A DNA stretch of 64,000 nucleotides from Solirubrobacteraceae bacterium. Its GTDB lineage: Bacteria; Actinomycetota; Thermoleophilia; Solirubrobacterales; Solirubrobacteraceae. Within the stretch, counting starts at the first letter, position 1; each line of letters opens with the position of its first letter. The translations under genes and the position numbers were made by a program. Where the stretch lies: contig JAEMQS010000005.1 in NCBI GenBank assembly GCA_016463765.1, positions 1-64,000 on the forward strand, read 5' to 3'. The notes below the pieces were generated by a model. The model saw nothing but the letters and a program-made list of their open reading frames with translations. It made no database searches and was not told where the DNA came from. This document shows positions 37,195 through 45,595 of this stretch, piece by piece.

Positions 37195-37200
37195 TAGCAT
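37195..37200 (+). promoter_or_regulatory. Candidate -10 element of proS
   Basis: TAGCAT lies 11 bases before the proS ATG, without a Shine-Dalgarno sequence. The leader would be very short or absent. Confidence 0.4.
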
Positions 37201-37211
37201 CCGCCGGGCCC

Positions 37212-38900
37212 ATGACCCGTCTCTCGCACCTCCTGCTTCCCACCGAGCGTCAGGCCCCTGCCGACGCTGAGGCCATCTCCCACAAGCTCATGGTCCGCGC
37301 GGGCCTCATCCGGCAGCTCGGCGCCGGCCTGTGGTCGTGGCTGCCGGCGGGGTGGAAGACGCACGAGAAGACCGTGCAGATCATCCGCGAGGAGATGAAC
37401 GCGGTCGGCGGGCAGGAGATGCTCATGCCCGTCCTGCTCCCGCGCGAGCTGTGGCGCCGGACCGGTCGTGACCAGATCGACGAGCTCTTCAAGCTCGAGG
37501 ACCGCAAGGGCTCGGAGCTCGTCCTGGCGATGACGCACGAGGAGGCGGTCACGACGCACGTCGCCCAGGTCGTGCGGTCCTACCGCGACCTGCCGCTGAT
37601 CCTCTACCACTTCCAGACCAAGGAGCGGGACGAGCCCCGGCCCCGCGCCGGTGCCCTGCGCACACGCGAGTTCATCATGAAGGACGCGTACTCGTTCGAC
37701 CGCGACGAGGAGGGGCTGCAGGCGTCCTACGACAAGATCGCCGCCGCCTACGACCGGATCTTCGACCGCACCGGCCTGCGCTGGTACAGCGTGGAGTCCG
37801 ACGTCGGCATGATGGGCGGCACCGGCGCGCACGAGTACATGGCGCCCTGTGCGGCCGGCGAGAACGAGGTCGCGCTGGCGCCCGGATACGCCGCGAACGT
37901 CGAAGTGGCCAGCGCTGACGCCCAGCCCGTCGACCTGCCCGCGCCGCTGCCCACCCCCGAGCGTGTGCATACGCCGGGAGCGACGACCGTCGAGGACGTC
38001 ACGCGGATGCTGCACGTCCCCGCCGGCGCGCTGCTGAAGGCCTACCCCGTCCTTGCTGACGGCCGCGGGCTGGTCCTCGTGCTCGTCCGCGGTGACCACC
38101 GCGTCAACGAGATCAAGCTCCAGAACGCCCTCGGCACGACGTTCCGTCCTGCGAGCGAGGACGAGATCCGTGATCGGATCGGCCCTCCGGGGTACATCGG
38201 TCCCGTGGGCGCGAATGTTCCGATCCTGCTCGACGAGGCCGTCACCGACGGGGGCTACGTCACGGGCGCCAACGACCCCGACCACCACCTGCGCGGCGTC
38301 GAGCCCGGCCGGGACTTCCCGTTCGAGCGCGTCGACGTGCGGACCGTCGAGGCGGGGGACACCGTCAACGGCCACGCGATCACCATCGAGCCGGCGATCG
38401 AGATCGGCAACATCTTCAAGCTCGGCACGCGCTACTCCGAGCCGCTCGGCGCGACCTACCTCGACGAGCACGGCAAGGAACAGCTCGTCGTCATGGGCTC
38501 CTACGGGATCGGCCCGGCGCGGATCGTGGCGGCGGCCATCGAGCAGTACGCCGACGAGCAGGGCATCTCCTGGCCGCGCGCCCTGGCGCCCTGGGACATC
38601 GAGGTCATCGGCATCGGCAAGGGCGACACGCCCGAGAAGCAGGCCGCCGCGAAGCTCTACGACGACCTGCGCGCCGCCGGCTTCGACGTCCTCCTCGACG
38701 ACCGCGACGCCGGGCCGGGCGAGAAGTTCGCCGACGCTGAGCTGCTCGGTCTGCCGCTGCGCCTGACGGTCGGCAAGCGCGGTCTCGAGGCGGGCACGGC
38801 CGAGGGCAAGATCCGGCGTGGGCTCGTCGACGTCGATGGCGGTGTGCCGCTCGACGGCGCGGCCGACACGGTTAGGGCGCTGTGGGACACGCTCCCGTAG
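37212..38900 (+). CDS. proS: Prolyl-tRNA synthetase (ProS, bacterial type)
   Basis: This 562-residue class II synthetase charges tRNA-Pro. Motif 2/3 areas are visible: QEMLMPVLLPRELW, TKERDEPRPRAGALRTREFIMKDAYSFD (motif 2, cited in part as RPRAGALRTREF), and VMGSYGIGPARIVAAAIEQY near residue 440. The YbaK-type editing insertion (about 230-390) contains LLKAYPVLADGRG, so misacylated Ala-tRNA would be cleared. A C-terminal anticodon-binding domain is present. The ATG at 37212 begins the family N-terminus. The next gene overlaps it by 19 bases. Confidence 0.96.
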   Translation: MTRLSHLLLPTERQAPADAEAISHKLMVRAGLIRQLGAGLWSWLPAGWKTHEKTVQIIREEMNAVGGQEMLMPVLLPRELWRRTGRDQIDELFKLEDRKGSELVLAMTHEEAVTTHVAQVVRSYRDLPLILYHFQTKERDEPRPRAGALRTREFIMKDAYSFDRDEEGLQASYDKIAAAYDRIFDRTGLRWYSVESDVGMMGGTGAHEYMAPCAAGENEVALAPGYAANVEVASADAQPVDLPAPLPTPERVHTPGATTVEDVTRMLHVPAGALLKAYPVLADGRGLVLVLVRGDHRVNEIKLQNALGTTFRPASEDEIRDRIGPPGYIGPVGANVPILLDEAVTDGGYVTGANDPDHHLRGVEPGRDFPFERVDVRTVEAGDTVNGHAITIEPAIEIGNIFKLGTRYSEPLGATYLDEHGKEQLVVMGSYGIGPARIVAAAIEQYADEQGISWPRALAPWDIEVIGIGKGDTPEKQAAAKLYDDLRAAGFDVLLDDRDAGPGEKFADAELLGLPLRLTVGKRGLEAGTAEGKIRRGLVDVDGGVPLDGAADTVRALWDTLP

Positions 38901-39538
38901 ATCCCACGCCCGCGACGAAGCCGCGCCTGACGTTCCGGCGCCTGGTGGGCCTGGATCGCTCCGGGCCGCCCCCGCCGCAGACGCAGCCCGGCGAGCCGCT
39001 GCGCGTCTGGACGATCCCCAACGCCATCGGGTTCGTCCGCCTGGGCCTCATCCCCGTCTTCCTCGTCCTGGCCTACACCTCGGACAACGGCACCGATGCG
39101 CTGCCGGCCATCATCTACGCCTTCATCGCGTGGAGCGACTACGCCGACGGGATCGCCGCGCGCGTGACCGGCCAGTACAGCCGCTTCGGCGCCCTCCTCG
39201 ACCCCGTCGTCGACCGTCTGCTGGTGATCAGCGGCGTCGCGGTCTGCTGGAGTTTCGAGCTGCTGCCGCGGTGGCTGCTGGCCATCATGATCGCGCGCGA
39301 GGTGTTCATGCTCCTCGCCGGCCAGCTCGCACTGCGGCGGGGCATCACGCTGCAGATCAACTGGGCGGGTCGCTGGGGCGTGTGGCCGACGATGTCGGCG
39401 ATCTTCTTCGGGTTGTGCGGCCTGGAGACCCTGGGCACGATCCTGCTGGTTGCCGGCGTCACGCTGTCGATCATCGCCACAGTGCAGTACGGGCAGAGGA
39501 TCATGAGCCAGCTCGGCGAAACAGAACCCTCGACCTGA
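38882..39538 (+). CDS. CDP-alcohol phosphatidyltransferase (PgsA-like)
   Basis: This 218-residue membrane protein carries the full family signature: SDYADGIAARVTGQYSRFG followed by ALLDPVVDRLLV (D-x2-DG-x2-AR-x8-G-x3-D-x3-D), at about 88-115. An N-terminal Pro-rich cytosolic stretch (about 1-40) precedes about five membrane segments. It would transfer phosphatidyl from CDP-diacylglycerol to glycerol-3-phosphate, a phosphoinositol or a similar acceptor; the acceptor is not set by sequence. GTG at 38882 overlaps proS. Confidence 0.87.
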   Translation: MGHAPVDPTPATKPRLTFRRLVGLDRSGPPPPQTQPGEPLRVWTIPNAIGFVRLGLIPVFLVLAYTSDNGTDALPAIIYAFIAWSDYADGIAARVTGQYSRFGALLDPVVDRLLVISGVAVCWSFELLPRWLLAIMIAREVFMLLAGQLALRRGITLQINWAGRWGVWPTMSAIFFGLCGLETLGTILLVAGVTLSIIATVQYGQRIMSQLGETEPST

Positions 39539-39601
39539 AGTTGAAGGCGCCGCGGCGGGCGCGTATGCTCGCCGTCCCCACTGAGGAGAATCACGAACCT
39601 G

Positions 39602-39862
39602 ATGGATACCTTCCCCGATCTCGGCTCCCTCTCCGACCAGGAGCTCAAGGATCTGATCCAGCAGCTCACCGAAGAGGAAGTCGACATCTCGTACCGCCGT
39701 CGCATCCTGCACGGCAAGATCGACATCCTGCGCGCCGAGCTCGTCAACCGTCTGCGCAAGAAGCACGACTCGGGCGAGGACGTGATCACCGGCGCTGACG
39801 TGCAGCGCCTGACCGACATCCTTGCCGGTCGTGCCGAACAGTCCCCCGAGGACGCCGAGTAG
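39602..39862 (+). CDS. RsiG-like putative c-di-GMP-binding anti-sigma protein (single motif)
   Basis: This 86-residue mostly helical protein resembles RsiG, the anti-sigma factor of WhiG that binds c-di-GMP in Streptomyces through E(x3)S(x2)R(x3)Q(x3)D. Here EEVDISYRRRILHGKID (about residues 25-41) matches E-x3-S-x2-R-x3-H-x3-D, with His for Gln. There is one motif in one helix pair, as in the ancestral homodimeric form reported in Rubrobacter. The rest (LSDQELKDLIQQL and DVQRLTDILAG) fits the flanking helices. No WhiG/FliA-type sigma gene is in the window. It is preceded by GAGGAG at about 14 bases and a TATGCT at 39564-39569. Confidence 0.68.
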   Translation: MDTFPDLGSLSDQELKDLIQQLTEEEVDISYRRRILHGKIDILRAELVNRLRKKHDSGEDVITGADVQRLTDILAGRAEQSPEDAE

Positions 39863-39882
39863 CGCCCAGGGAGCTGCGCGGC

Positions 39883-40365
39883 ATGGCCCGCCACTGCCCT
39901 GAGTGCGGGTTCGTCAACGCCGACGGGGCGAACTACTGCCAGAAGTGCGGCGCGTTCATCGGCGACGCCGGACGATCCGGCGGCGACGCCGACGAGGCGA
40001 CGACCGCCACGTACCGCATCGACGAAACCGGCGAACTCGTGCCCGTGGAGCTGGACGACGTCGTCGCCTCCACCGGCGGCGCGCTCGTGATCCGCGCGGG
40101 TGGCGGACGCGTGGGCGAGAGCTTCCCGCTCGCGGGGGAGCGGCTCGCGATCGGTCGGCGCCCCGACTCCGAGGTCTTCCTCGACGACGTGACGGTGTCG
40201 CGCGACCACGCGCTCATCGTGCGCCGCCAGGGCGGCTGGTGGCTGGACGATCTGGGATCGCTCAACGGCACCTACGTCAACCGCGAGCGCATCGACTCGC
40301 ACCACCTGGCCGACGGCGACGAACTGCAGATCGGCAAGTACAAGCTCACCTTCCTGTCCGGCTGA
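39883..40365 (+). CDS. Zinc-ribbon/FHA-domain protein (GarA/OdhI-like)
   Basis: This 160-residue protein starts with a double CxxC zinc ribbon (HCPECGFVNADGANYCQKCG). EATTATYRIDE (about residue 38) aligns with the ETTSVF phospho-Thr motif of mycobacterial GarA and corynebacterial OdhI. The FHA domain (about 65-155) has LAIGRRPDSEVFLDDVTVSRDHA and DLGSLNGTYVNRERI, the phosphothreonine-binding residues. By family it would be phosphorylated by Ser/Thr kinases and then bind itself or TCA enzymes; a zinc ribbon is not part of the GarA pattern. It is coupled to the MerR gene. Confidence 0.85.
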   Translation: MARHCPECGFVNADGANYCQKCGAFIGDAGRSGGDADEATTATYRIDETGELVPVELDDVVASTGGALVIRAGGGRVGESFPLAGERLAIGRRPDSEVFLDDVTVSRDHALIVRRQGGWWLDDLGSLNGTYVNRERIDSHHLADGDELQIGKYKLTFLSG

Positions 40366-41150
40366 TGGCCACGGCGCACGACCGCACCACCGACTCCGCA
40401 CCCGCATCCGCACCGGCGCCGACGGCGCCGTCCGAGGTCGCACCCCAGAAGGGGATGACCATCGGCGCCGTGTGCAAGGGGCTGGTCCAGGAGTTCCCGG
40501 ACATCTCGATCTCGAAGATCCGGTACCTCGAGGACCAGAAGCTGCTGACCCCGCGGCGCACGCCGGGCGGGTACCGGCTCTACACGCCCAGCGACGTCGC
40601 GCGCCTGCGGACCATCCTGCGCCTGCAGCGCGACGAGTTCCTGCCGCTGCGGGTCATCCGTCAGGAGCTCGCGGCCGGCCGCGCGAACGACGAAGCCGCC
40701 GCGGCGCCCCAACCCGCCCCGGCGATCACCACTCGGCGCCCGCCGCGCCGGGCCGGGACGTCGGTGCGCGACCGCGGCGCCCTGTTCAGCCTCGAGGACG
40801 TCCTGGAGGAGACCCGGGCTGAACCGTCGCTCGTGCGCGAGCTCGAGGACTTCGGGCTGATCACGGGGGAGATGCGCGCCGGGGTGAAGATGTACGACGA
40901 GTCCGAGCGCGAGATCGTCCGCGCCGCGACTGAGCTCGCCCGCTACGGCGTGGGCGGGCGCAACCTCCGGGTCTTCCGCTCTTCGGCGGACCGCGAGGCG
41001 GCCCTGCTGCAGCAGATCCTCACGCCGTCGCTGCGCTCGCGCAATCCCGAGCGCCGCAAGGAGGCGGTGGACGCGCTGGAGAACCTGGCATCCGTCTCGG
41101 CGCACCTCAGCCACCTGCTGCTCATCCGTGGGCTGCGGTCCCTGACGTGA
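40365..41150 (+). CDS. MerR-family regulator, FtsR-like
   Basis: This 261-residue protein has an N-terminal Ala/Pro tail and a MerR winged helix (about 30-105) with MTIGAVCKGLVQEFPDISIS, KIRYLEDQKLLTPRRTPGGY and RLRTILRLQRDEFLPL. A middle Arg/Pro linker and a C-terminal region of unknown fold follow (about 145-261). In Corynebacterium and mycobacteria a MerR gene next to the FHA gene encodes FtsR, an activator of ftsZ; the same neighbourhood is seen here. The target is inferred. It overlaps the FHA gene (stop/start) and apt. Confidence 0.85.
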   Translation: MATAHDRTTDSAPASAPAPTAPSEVAPQKGMTIGAVCKGLVQEFPDISISKIRYLEDQKLLTPRRTPGGYRLYTPSDVARLRTILRLQRDEFLPLRVIRQELAAGRANDEAAAAPQPAPAITTRRPPRRAGTSVRDRGALFSLEDVLEETRAEPSLVRELEDFGLITGEMRAGVKMYDESEREIVRAATELARYGVGGRNLRVFRSSADREAALLQQILTPSLRSRNPERRKEAVDALENLASVSAHLSHLLLIRGLRSLT

Positions 41151-41668
41151 ATCTCGCCGACCACATCCGGGACATCCCGGACTTCCCCAAGCCGGGGATC
41201 GTGTTCAAGGACATCACCCCGGTCCTCGCGGACCCGGAGGCGCTGAATGCCGCGGTGATGGCGCTCGCCGACTGGGCGCGGCCGATGGAGATCGACGTCG
41301 TGATCGGCGCCGAGGCGCGCGGGTTCCTGCTCGGGCCCGCGATCGCGCGGGAGCTGGGCGCGGGGTTCGTGCTCGCGCGCAAGCCGGGCAAGCTCCCGCA
41401 CGAGACCATTCGCGCGGAGTACGAGCTGGAGTACGGCACCGACTCCCTGGAACTGCACACCGACGCCGTGTCGCGCGGGCATCGCGTGCTCGTCCACGAC
41501 GACCTGCTGGCCACCGGCGGGACCGCGGAGGCCCTCGTGTCCCTGGTCGAGCAGGCGGGAGGGGTCGTGGCCGGGTGCGCGTTCCTCATCGAGCTGGCGT
41601 TCCTGCCGGGCCGCGAGCGCCTCGGCGATGCCGAGATCCACGCGGTCATCCGCTACGACGAGGAGTGA
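41147..41668 (+). CDS. apt: Adenine phosphoribosyltransferase
   Basis: This 173-residue salvage enzyme makes AMP from adenine and PRPP. FPKPGIVFKDITPVL (about residue 13), GAEARGFLLGPAIARELG (about 58), the PRPP loop VLVHDDLLATGGTAEALV (about 115) and RKPGKLPHETI are all present. It starts with GTG at 41147, overlapping the MerR stop. Confidence 0.95.
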   Translation: MNLADHIRDIPDFPKPGIVFKDITPVLADPEALNAAVMALADWARPMEIDVVIGAEARGFLLGPAIARELGAGFVLARKPGKLPHETIRAEYELEYGTDSLELHTDAVSRGHRVLVHDDLLATGGTAEALVSLVEQAGGVVAGCAFLIELAFLPGRERLGDAEIHAVIRYDEE

Positions 41669-41671
41669 GCC

Positions 41672-42115
41672 GTGCCGGTGGCGCGACGCACGCGACGGCT
41701 CCAGGCCCCGCGCGATGAGGTGTGGGCGACGATCGCCGACGCCTACCACCTACCCCGGTGGTGGCCGAACGTGCGCCGCGTCGAATCGGTCAGCGACGAC
41801 GCCTTCACCGAGGTCCTGACCGCCGGCGAGCAGGGCCGGCCGGTCCGCGCGGACTTCCGTGTGGTCGCGCACGAGCCGCCGCGTCGCCGGGTCTGGACGC
41901 AGGAGATCGAAGGGTCCCCGTTCGCACGGGTCTTCACGGCTGTGACCGTGACGGCGCAGGTCGAGGCCGACGGCGACGGCACCCAGGTGTCGCTGGCCAT
42001 CGACCAGCAGCTGCGCGGGGCGTCGCGGTTCGGCGCCCCGCTGGTCAGGCGCAGCTCGGGGCGCCTGCTCGACCAGGCCCTCGACGGACTCGAGGGCCTG
42101 CACGTCACGAGCTGA
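41672..42115 (+). CDS. SRPBCC (START-like) family protein
   Basis: This 147-residue helix-grip protein: EVWATIADAYHLPRWWPNV (about 14-33), VWTQEIEGSPFARVFTAVTV, and a long C-terminal helix. The family binds lipids, polyketides or other hydrophobic ligands; the ligand is unknown. GTG at 41672 follows GAGGAG at 6 bases. It probably continues the FHA-MerR-apt transcript. Confidence 0.82.
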   Translation: MPVARRTRRLQAPRDEVWATIADAYHLPRWWPNVRRVESVSDDAFTEVLTAGEQGRPVRADFRVVAHEPPRRRVWTQEIEGSPFARVFTAVTVTAQVEADGDGTQVSLAIDQQLRGASRFGAPLVRRSSGRLLDQALDGLEGLHVTS

Positions 42116-42126
42116 CAGGGACGTCC

Positions 42127-43272
42127 CTAGTCGGGCAGATCGCCCTGGAGGGCGACACGGCCCGGCTCGGTCGGCGTCGTGGTCTCCTCGGTGACGACCT
42201 CGCGGGTGAGCCAGATCTGCTCGTACTGCGAGGGATCGGCCGTCTCGGGCAGCGAATCGAACAGCCGCAGACGCCCGTTCTCGCCGACCTGCGGCGCGTA
42301 GCCGAGGAAGACCGCGTCGTCCCGGGAGTTGGCGAACCACAGGCCGTAGAACGCGCGATTGGTCGTCGGCTGCAGGTTCTGGCCGGCGATCGCCAGCGCC
42401 TCCTCGCCGGACTGGGTGATGAGCGTGGCCGTCGCGCGCGCTTCGCCGCCGTTCTCGGGCAGCGGGCGCATCTGGACCTCGGCGTTCACGCTGGGCGTCG
42501 TGCTCGTGGTGCCCGTCGTGGACGTTGACGCGGGGGGCGTCGTCTCGACCACCGGCGTGGTGGCGGGCGCGACGGGGGAGTCGGAGTCGTCGTCGCCGCC
42601 GAACCCGCGCAGCGCGAGGATGACGAGCACGGCGATGACCAGGCCGAGCCCGCCGACCAGCAGCAGGCTGCCGATACGGCCGCGCTTCTCGGCCGGCGCG
42701 GACACGTCGGTGGCGGGTCCCGTGATGCGACCGCTCTGGTCGTCGCTGGCCCGGGGCGGCTCGGGGGTCTCGGCTTCGGCTTCAGGCGGAAGGGCCGGGG
42801 CCTTGTCGACCGGGCCGGGCGTGGGCTCGGGCGCGACGGGCGCAGGCGGCGCGACCGGAGCCGCTTCGGGCTCGGGCTCCGGTTCGGGCTCGGGTGCCGG
42901 CGGCGCCGGTGCGGCGCCGGCGGGCTCGGCGGGGATCTCCGGCAGGCGGTCGCCGCCGAGCGGGCGCAGCGCCTCGGCCGCGTCGCGCGCCCAGGCGCGC
43001 GCTGCGGGCGAGCCCTCGAGGAACGCGCGCGTCGCCGCGCGGGACGACGCGGTCTGCTCGCCGAGCAGGAAGTCCGCGAGCTCACCCCGCTGGTCGTCGG
43101 TCAGGTCGGTGGTGTCCGGCCCCAGGGTCGCGACGGCCGCGTGCGCGCGGGCGCGGATGGTCTGCCCGTCGAGGCGGAGCAGCTGGGCGATCTCGTCGTA
43201 CGAGCGGTCCTTCTGCAGCAACAGCTGGAGGACCGCACGCTGGTCGGGGGGCAGCGTCTGCAGGCGGCTCAT
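42127..43272 (-). CDS. Sigma-region-4-like HTH joined to membrane anti-sigma-like protein
   Basis: This 381-residue protein begins MSRLQTLPPDQRAVLQLLL, then SYDEIAQLLRLDGQTIRARAH (about residues 24-44), which is a sigma70 region 4-type HTH. A helical part (about 50-105) with LADFLLGEQTASSRAATRAF resembles an anti-sigma domain without zinc ligands. Then come a Pro/Glu linker (about 108-195), one membrane segment (LLVGGLGLVIAVLVILALRG, about 208), a Thr/Ser spacer and an exterior domain (about 265-381) with YGLWFANSRDDAVFLGYAP, like the RskA C-terminal domain. It may be a membrane-sequestered regulator released by proteolysis (inference). The protease at 26406 is a candidate. Confidence 0.72.
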   Translation of the reverse strand: MSRLQTLPPDQRAVLQLLLQKDRSYDEIAQLLRLDGQTIRARAHAAVATLGPDTTDLTDDQRGELADFLLGEQTASSRAATRAFLEGSPAARAWARDAAEALRPLGGDRLPEIPAEPAGAAPAPPAPEPEPEPEPEAAPVAPPAPVAPEPTPGPVDKAPALPPEAEAETPEPPRASDDQSGRITGPATDVSAPAEKRGRIGSLLLVGGLGLVIAVLVILALRGFGGDDDSDSPVAPATTPVVETTPPASTSTTGTTSTTPSVNAEVQMRPLPENGGEARATATLITQSGEEALAIAGQNLQPTTNRAFYGLWFANSRDDAVFLGYAPQVGENGRLRLFDSLPETADPSQYEQIWLTREVVTEETTTPTEPGRVALQGDLPD

Positions 43273-43364
43273 AAGGTGGACGGAACCCTACCGGGCGGAC
43301 CTGGCGGATCGTTGGTACGCCCGTGGTGTCCTGGCTGGCTGGCCAGGAACGCGCGGCGACGGAC

Positions 43365-43370
43365 TACAGT
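43365..43370 (+). promoter_or_regulatory. Candidate -10 element of the thioesterase gene
   Basis: TACAGT lies 8 bases before the ATG at 43379, with no Shine-Dalgarno sequence between them. Confidence 0.45.
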
Positions 43371-43378
43371 GGCGGCGC

Positions 43379-43792
43379 ATGGAGACCTTCGAGCCCCCCA
43401 TCGCCCTGGATCGCACCTTCGACGCGCTCTACGGGCTCGAGGTGCTCGAGCACAGCGATGAACGGGTGGTCGCCCGGGTCGCCATCCGTGACCAGATCAA
43501 GCAGCCGATGGGCCTGGTGCACGGGGGGCTCTACGCGTCGATGGCCGAGTCCATGACGTCCATGGCGACGGCCGCGGCGGTCATGCCCGCCGGGAACGCC
43601 GCGATGGGCCTGGCCAACAGCACGTCGTTCCTGCGCCCGATCACCTCGGGCGACTACGTCCACGCGACGGCCACGCGCCGGCACAAGGGCCGGACCACCT
43701 GGGTCTGGGACGTCGACGTCACCGACGACGAGGGCCGCCTGTGCGCAACCACCAGAATGACCATCGCTGTGCGTCCTGTCGCTCGGGCATAG
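43379..43792 (+). CDS. Hotdog-fold thioesterase, PaaI family
   Basis: This 137-residue protein has the hotdog core: IKQPMGLVHGGLYASMAESM (about residue 40-58) with the conserved HGG and catalytic acid, then NSTSFLRPITSGDYVHATA and GRTTWVWDVDV. It hydrolyses acyl-CoA thioesters; aryl-CoA or hydroxyphenyl-CoA types are most common. The upstream open frame is unrelated. A palindromic element follows the stop. Confidence 0.86.
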   Translation: METFEPPIALDRTFDALYGLEVLEHSDERVVARVAIRDQIKQPMGLVHGGLYASMAESMTSMATAAAVMPAGNAAMGLANSTSFLRPITSGDYVHATATRRHKGRTTWVWDVDVTDDEGRLCATTRMTIAVRPVARA

Positions 43793-43804
43793 CCCTCGGA
43801 CAGG

Positions 43805-43835
43805 ATTGGAAGAACTCGCTGGCGCTCCTTCTTCC
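43805..43835. repeat. Dispersed palindromic element, copy 2 (between convergent genes)
   Basis: The sequence begins ATTGGAAGA and ends TCTTCC; read on the reverse strand it aligns with the element at 33365-33394 across about 30 bases, with roughly one base of insertion and few substitutions. It lies in the gap between the convergent thioesterase and nadE genes. Confidence 0.6.
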
Positions 43836-43858
43836 GGCGCGCCGGTCGGCGATCGGCG

Positions 43859-45586
43859 TTAGCCGCGATAACGGTTGGTGATCGGCATGCGCCGATCCCG
43901 GCCGAACGCCTTCGGGGTGATCTTGATGCCGGGCGGGTTCTGCCGGCGCTTGTACTCGGCGAGGTCGATGAGCCGCAGCACCCGGTCGATCTCCTCGGCG
44001 GGCAGCCCGCGGGCGATGAGCTGGTCGCGGCCGAGGTCGTGCTCGACGTAGCCCTCGATGATGCGGTCGAGCACGTCGTAGGCCGGGAGCGAGTCCTCGT
44101 CCTTCTGGTCGGGTCGCAGCTCCGCTGACGGCGGCCGGGTGACGACGGTCGCGGGCACCAGCGGACCGTCGGCGCGCGCGTCGCGCTCGGCCACCAGGCG
44201 GTACACGAGCGTCTTCGGCACGTCCTTGATGACGGCGAACCCGCCGGCGCTGTCGCCGTAGAGGGTCGAGTAGCCCACGCTGAGCTCGGACTTGTTGCCC
44301 GTGGTGAGGACCAGCCAGCCGAACTTGTTCGACAGCGCCATCAGCAGGTTGCCGCGGATGCGGGCCTGGAGGTTCTCCTCGGTGAGGTCGGGCTCGCGTC
44401 CGGCGAACGGGGCAGCGAGCACCTCATCGTACGCGCGCATGACGGACTCGATGGGCAGCTCGAGCAGCTCGACACCCAGCTGCTCGGCGAGGACATGCGC
44501 ATCCCCGCGCGTGCCGCTGGAGGAGTACGGCGACGGCATCGTCACGCAGGTGACGCGGTCGGCGCCGAGCGCATCGACGGCGATGAGCGCGACGAGCGTG
44601 GAGTCGATCCCGCCTGACAGCCCGATGACGATGCGCTGGAAGCCGTTCTTCTCGACGTAGTCGCGCGTGCCGAGCACGAGCGCCTCGTAGACCTCGGCCT
44701 CGGCGCCGAGCGGCTCGGGCAGCGGGCACGGGGCCGCCGGCGTGGCGGTGTCGCCCTGGGTGGTGAAACGGCCGAGGTGCGCGACGTCGGCGCGGGCCGA
44801 GCGTGCCGCCTGCCGCGGCCGCGTGTCGCGCAGGCGCGCGGCGCGGGCGGCCTCGACGTCGACGGTCACGACGTGCAGGCCATCGGTGAACTGCGGGGCG
44901 CGCAGGACCGTGCGGCCCTCGTGGTCGACGACGAACGAGTGCCCGTCGAACACGAGCTCGTCCTGGCCGCCGACCTGCGCGCAGAACGCGATGGTGGCGA
45001 GGCTGTCCCGGGCGCGCTGGGCGATCATCCGCTCGCGCTGGGCGCCCTTGCCCGCGTGGTACGGCGACGCGCTGAGATTGACGATGACCGGCGCCCCGGC
45101 GAGGGCCTCGGTCGTCAGCGGCGGACCGGGCTGCCAGATGTCCTCGCAGATCGTCACGCCGACCATCACGCCGTCGACCTCCATGACCGCGGGCGTGTCA
45201 CCGGCCTGGAAGTAGCGCAGCTCGTCGAAGACGCCGTAGTTGGGCAGGTGCTGCTTGCGGTAGATGCCGCGCACCTCGCCGTCGGCGCACACCGCGGCGG
45301 CGTTGAAGACGTCCTCGGCGCGCTCGGGGAACCCGATGACGGCGACGATGCCCTGCGCCCGTGCGGCGATCCGCTCCAGGGCGGCGCGGCAGTCGCGCAG
45401 GACGTGCTCGCGCAGGAGCAGGTCCTCGGGCGGGTAGCCGCTGAGGACGAGCTCGGGGAACACGGCGAGCTGCGCGCCCTCGGCGCGGGCGCGCTCGAGG
45501 GCGTCGAGCACCATCGTCTCGTTGCCGGCGATGTCGCCGACAATCGGATTGAGCTGCGCAAGCGCGATCCGCAGGGTGGCCGCCAT
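43859..45586 (-). CDS. nadE: Glutamine-dependent NAD+ synthase
   Basis: This 575-residue two-domain enzyme makes NAD+ from deamido-NAD+, ATP and glutamine. The nitrilase domain (about 1-270) holds FPELVLSGYPPEDLLL (catalytic Glu), YRKQHLPNYGVFDE (Lys) and VGVTICEDIWQPG (Cys, about residue 150). The synthetase domain has the ATP P-loop GLSGGIDSTLVALIA (about 324), and LTTGNKSELSVGYSTLYGD (about 430). The ATG at 45586 has TACGCT 9 bases upstream. Confidence 0.95.
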   Translation of the reverse strand: MAATLRIALAQLNPIVGDIAGNETMVLDALERARAEGAQLAVFPELVLSGYPPEDLLLREHVLRDCRAALERIAARAQGIVAVIGFPERAEDVFNAAAVCADGEVRGIYRKQHLPNYGVFDELRYFQAGDTPAVMEVDGVMVGVTICEDIWQPGPPLTTEALAGAPVIVNLSASPYHAGKGAQRERMIAQRARDSLATIAFCAQVGGQDELVFDGHSFVVDHEGRTVLRAPQFTDGLHVVTVDVEAARAARLRDTRPRQAARSARADVAHLGRFTTQGDTATPAAPCPLPEPLGAEAEVYEALVLGTRDYVEKNGFQRIVIGLSGGIDSTLVALIAVDALGADRVTCVTMPSPYSSSGTRGDAHVLAEQLGVELLELPIESVMRAYDEVLAAPFAGREPDLTEENLQARIRGNLLMALSNKFGWLVLTTGNKSELSVGYSTLYGDSAGGFAVIKDVPKTLVYRLVAERDARADGPLVPATVVTRPPSAELRPDQKDEDSLPAYDVLDRIIEGYVEHDLGRDQLIARGLPAEEIDRVLRLIDLAEYKRRQNPPGIKITPKAFGRDRRMPITNRYRG

Positions 45587-45595
45587 GGGTCAGGG

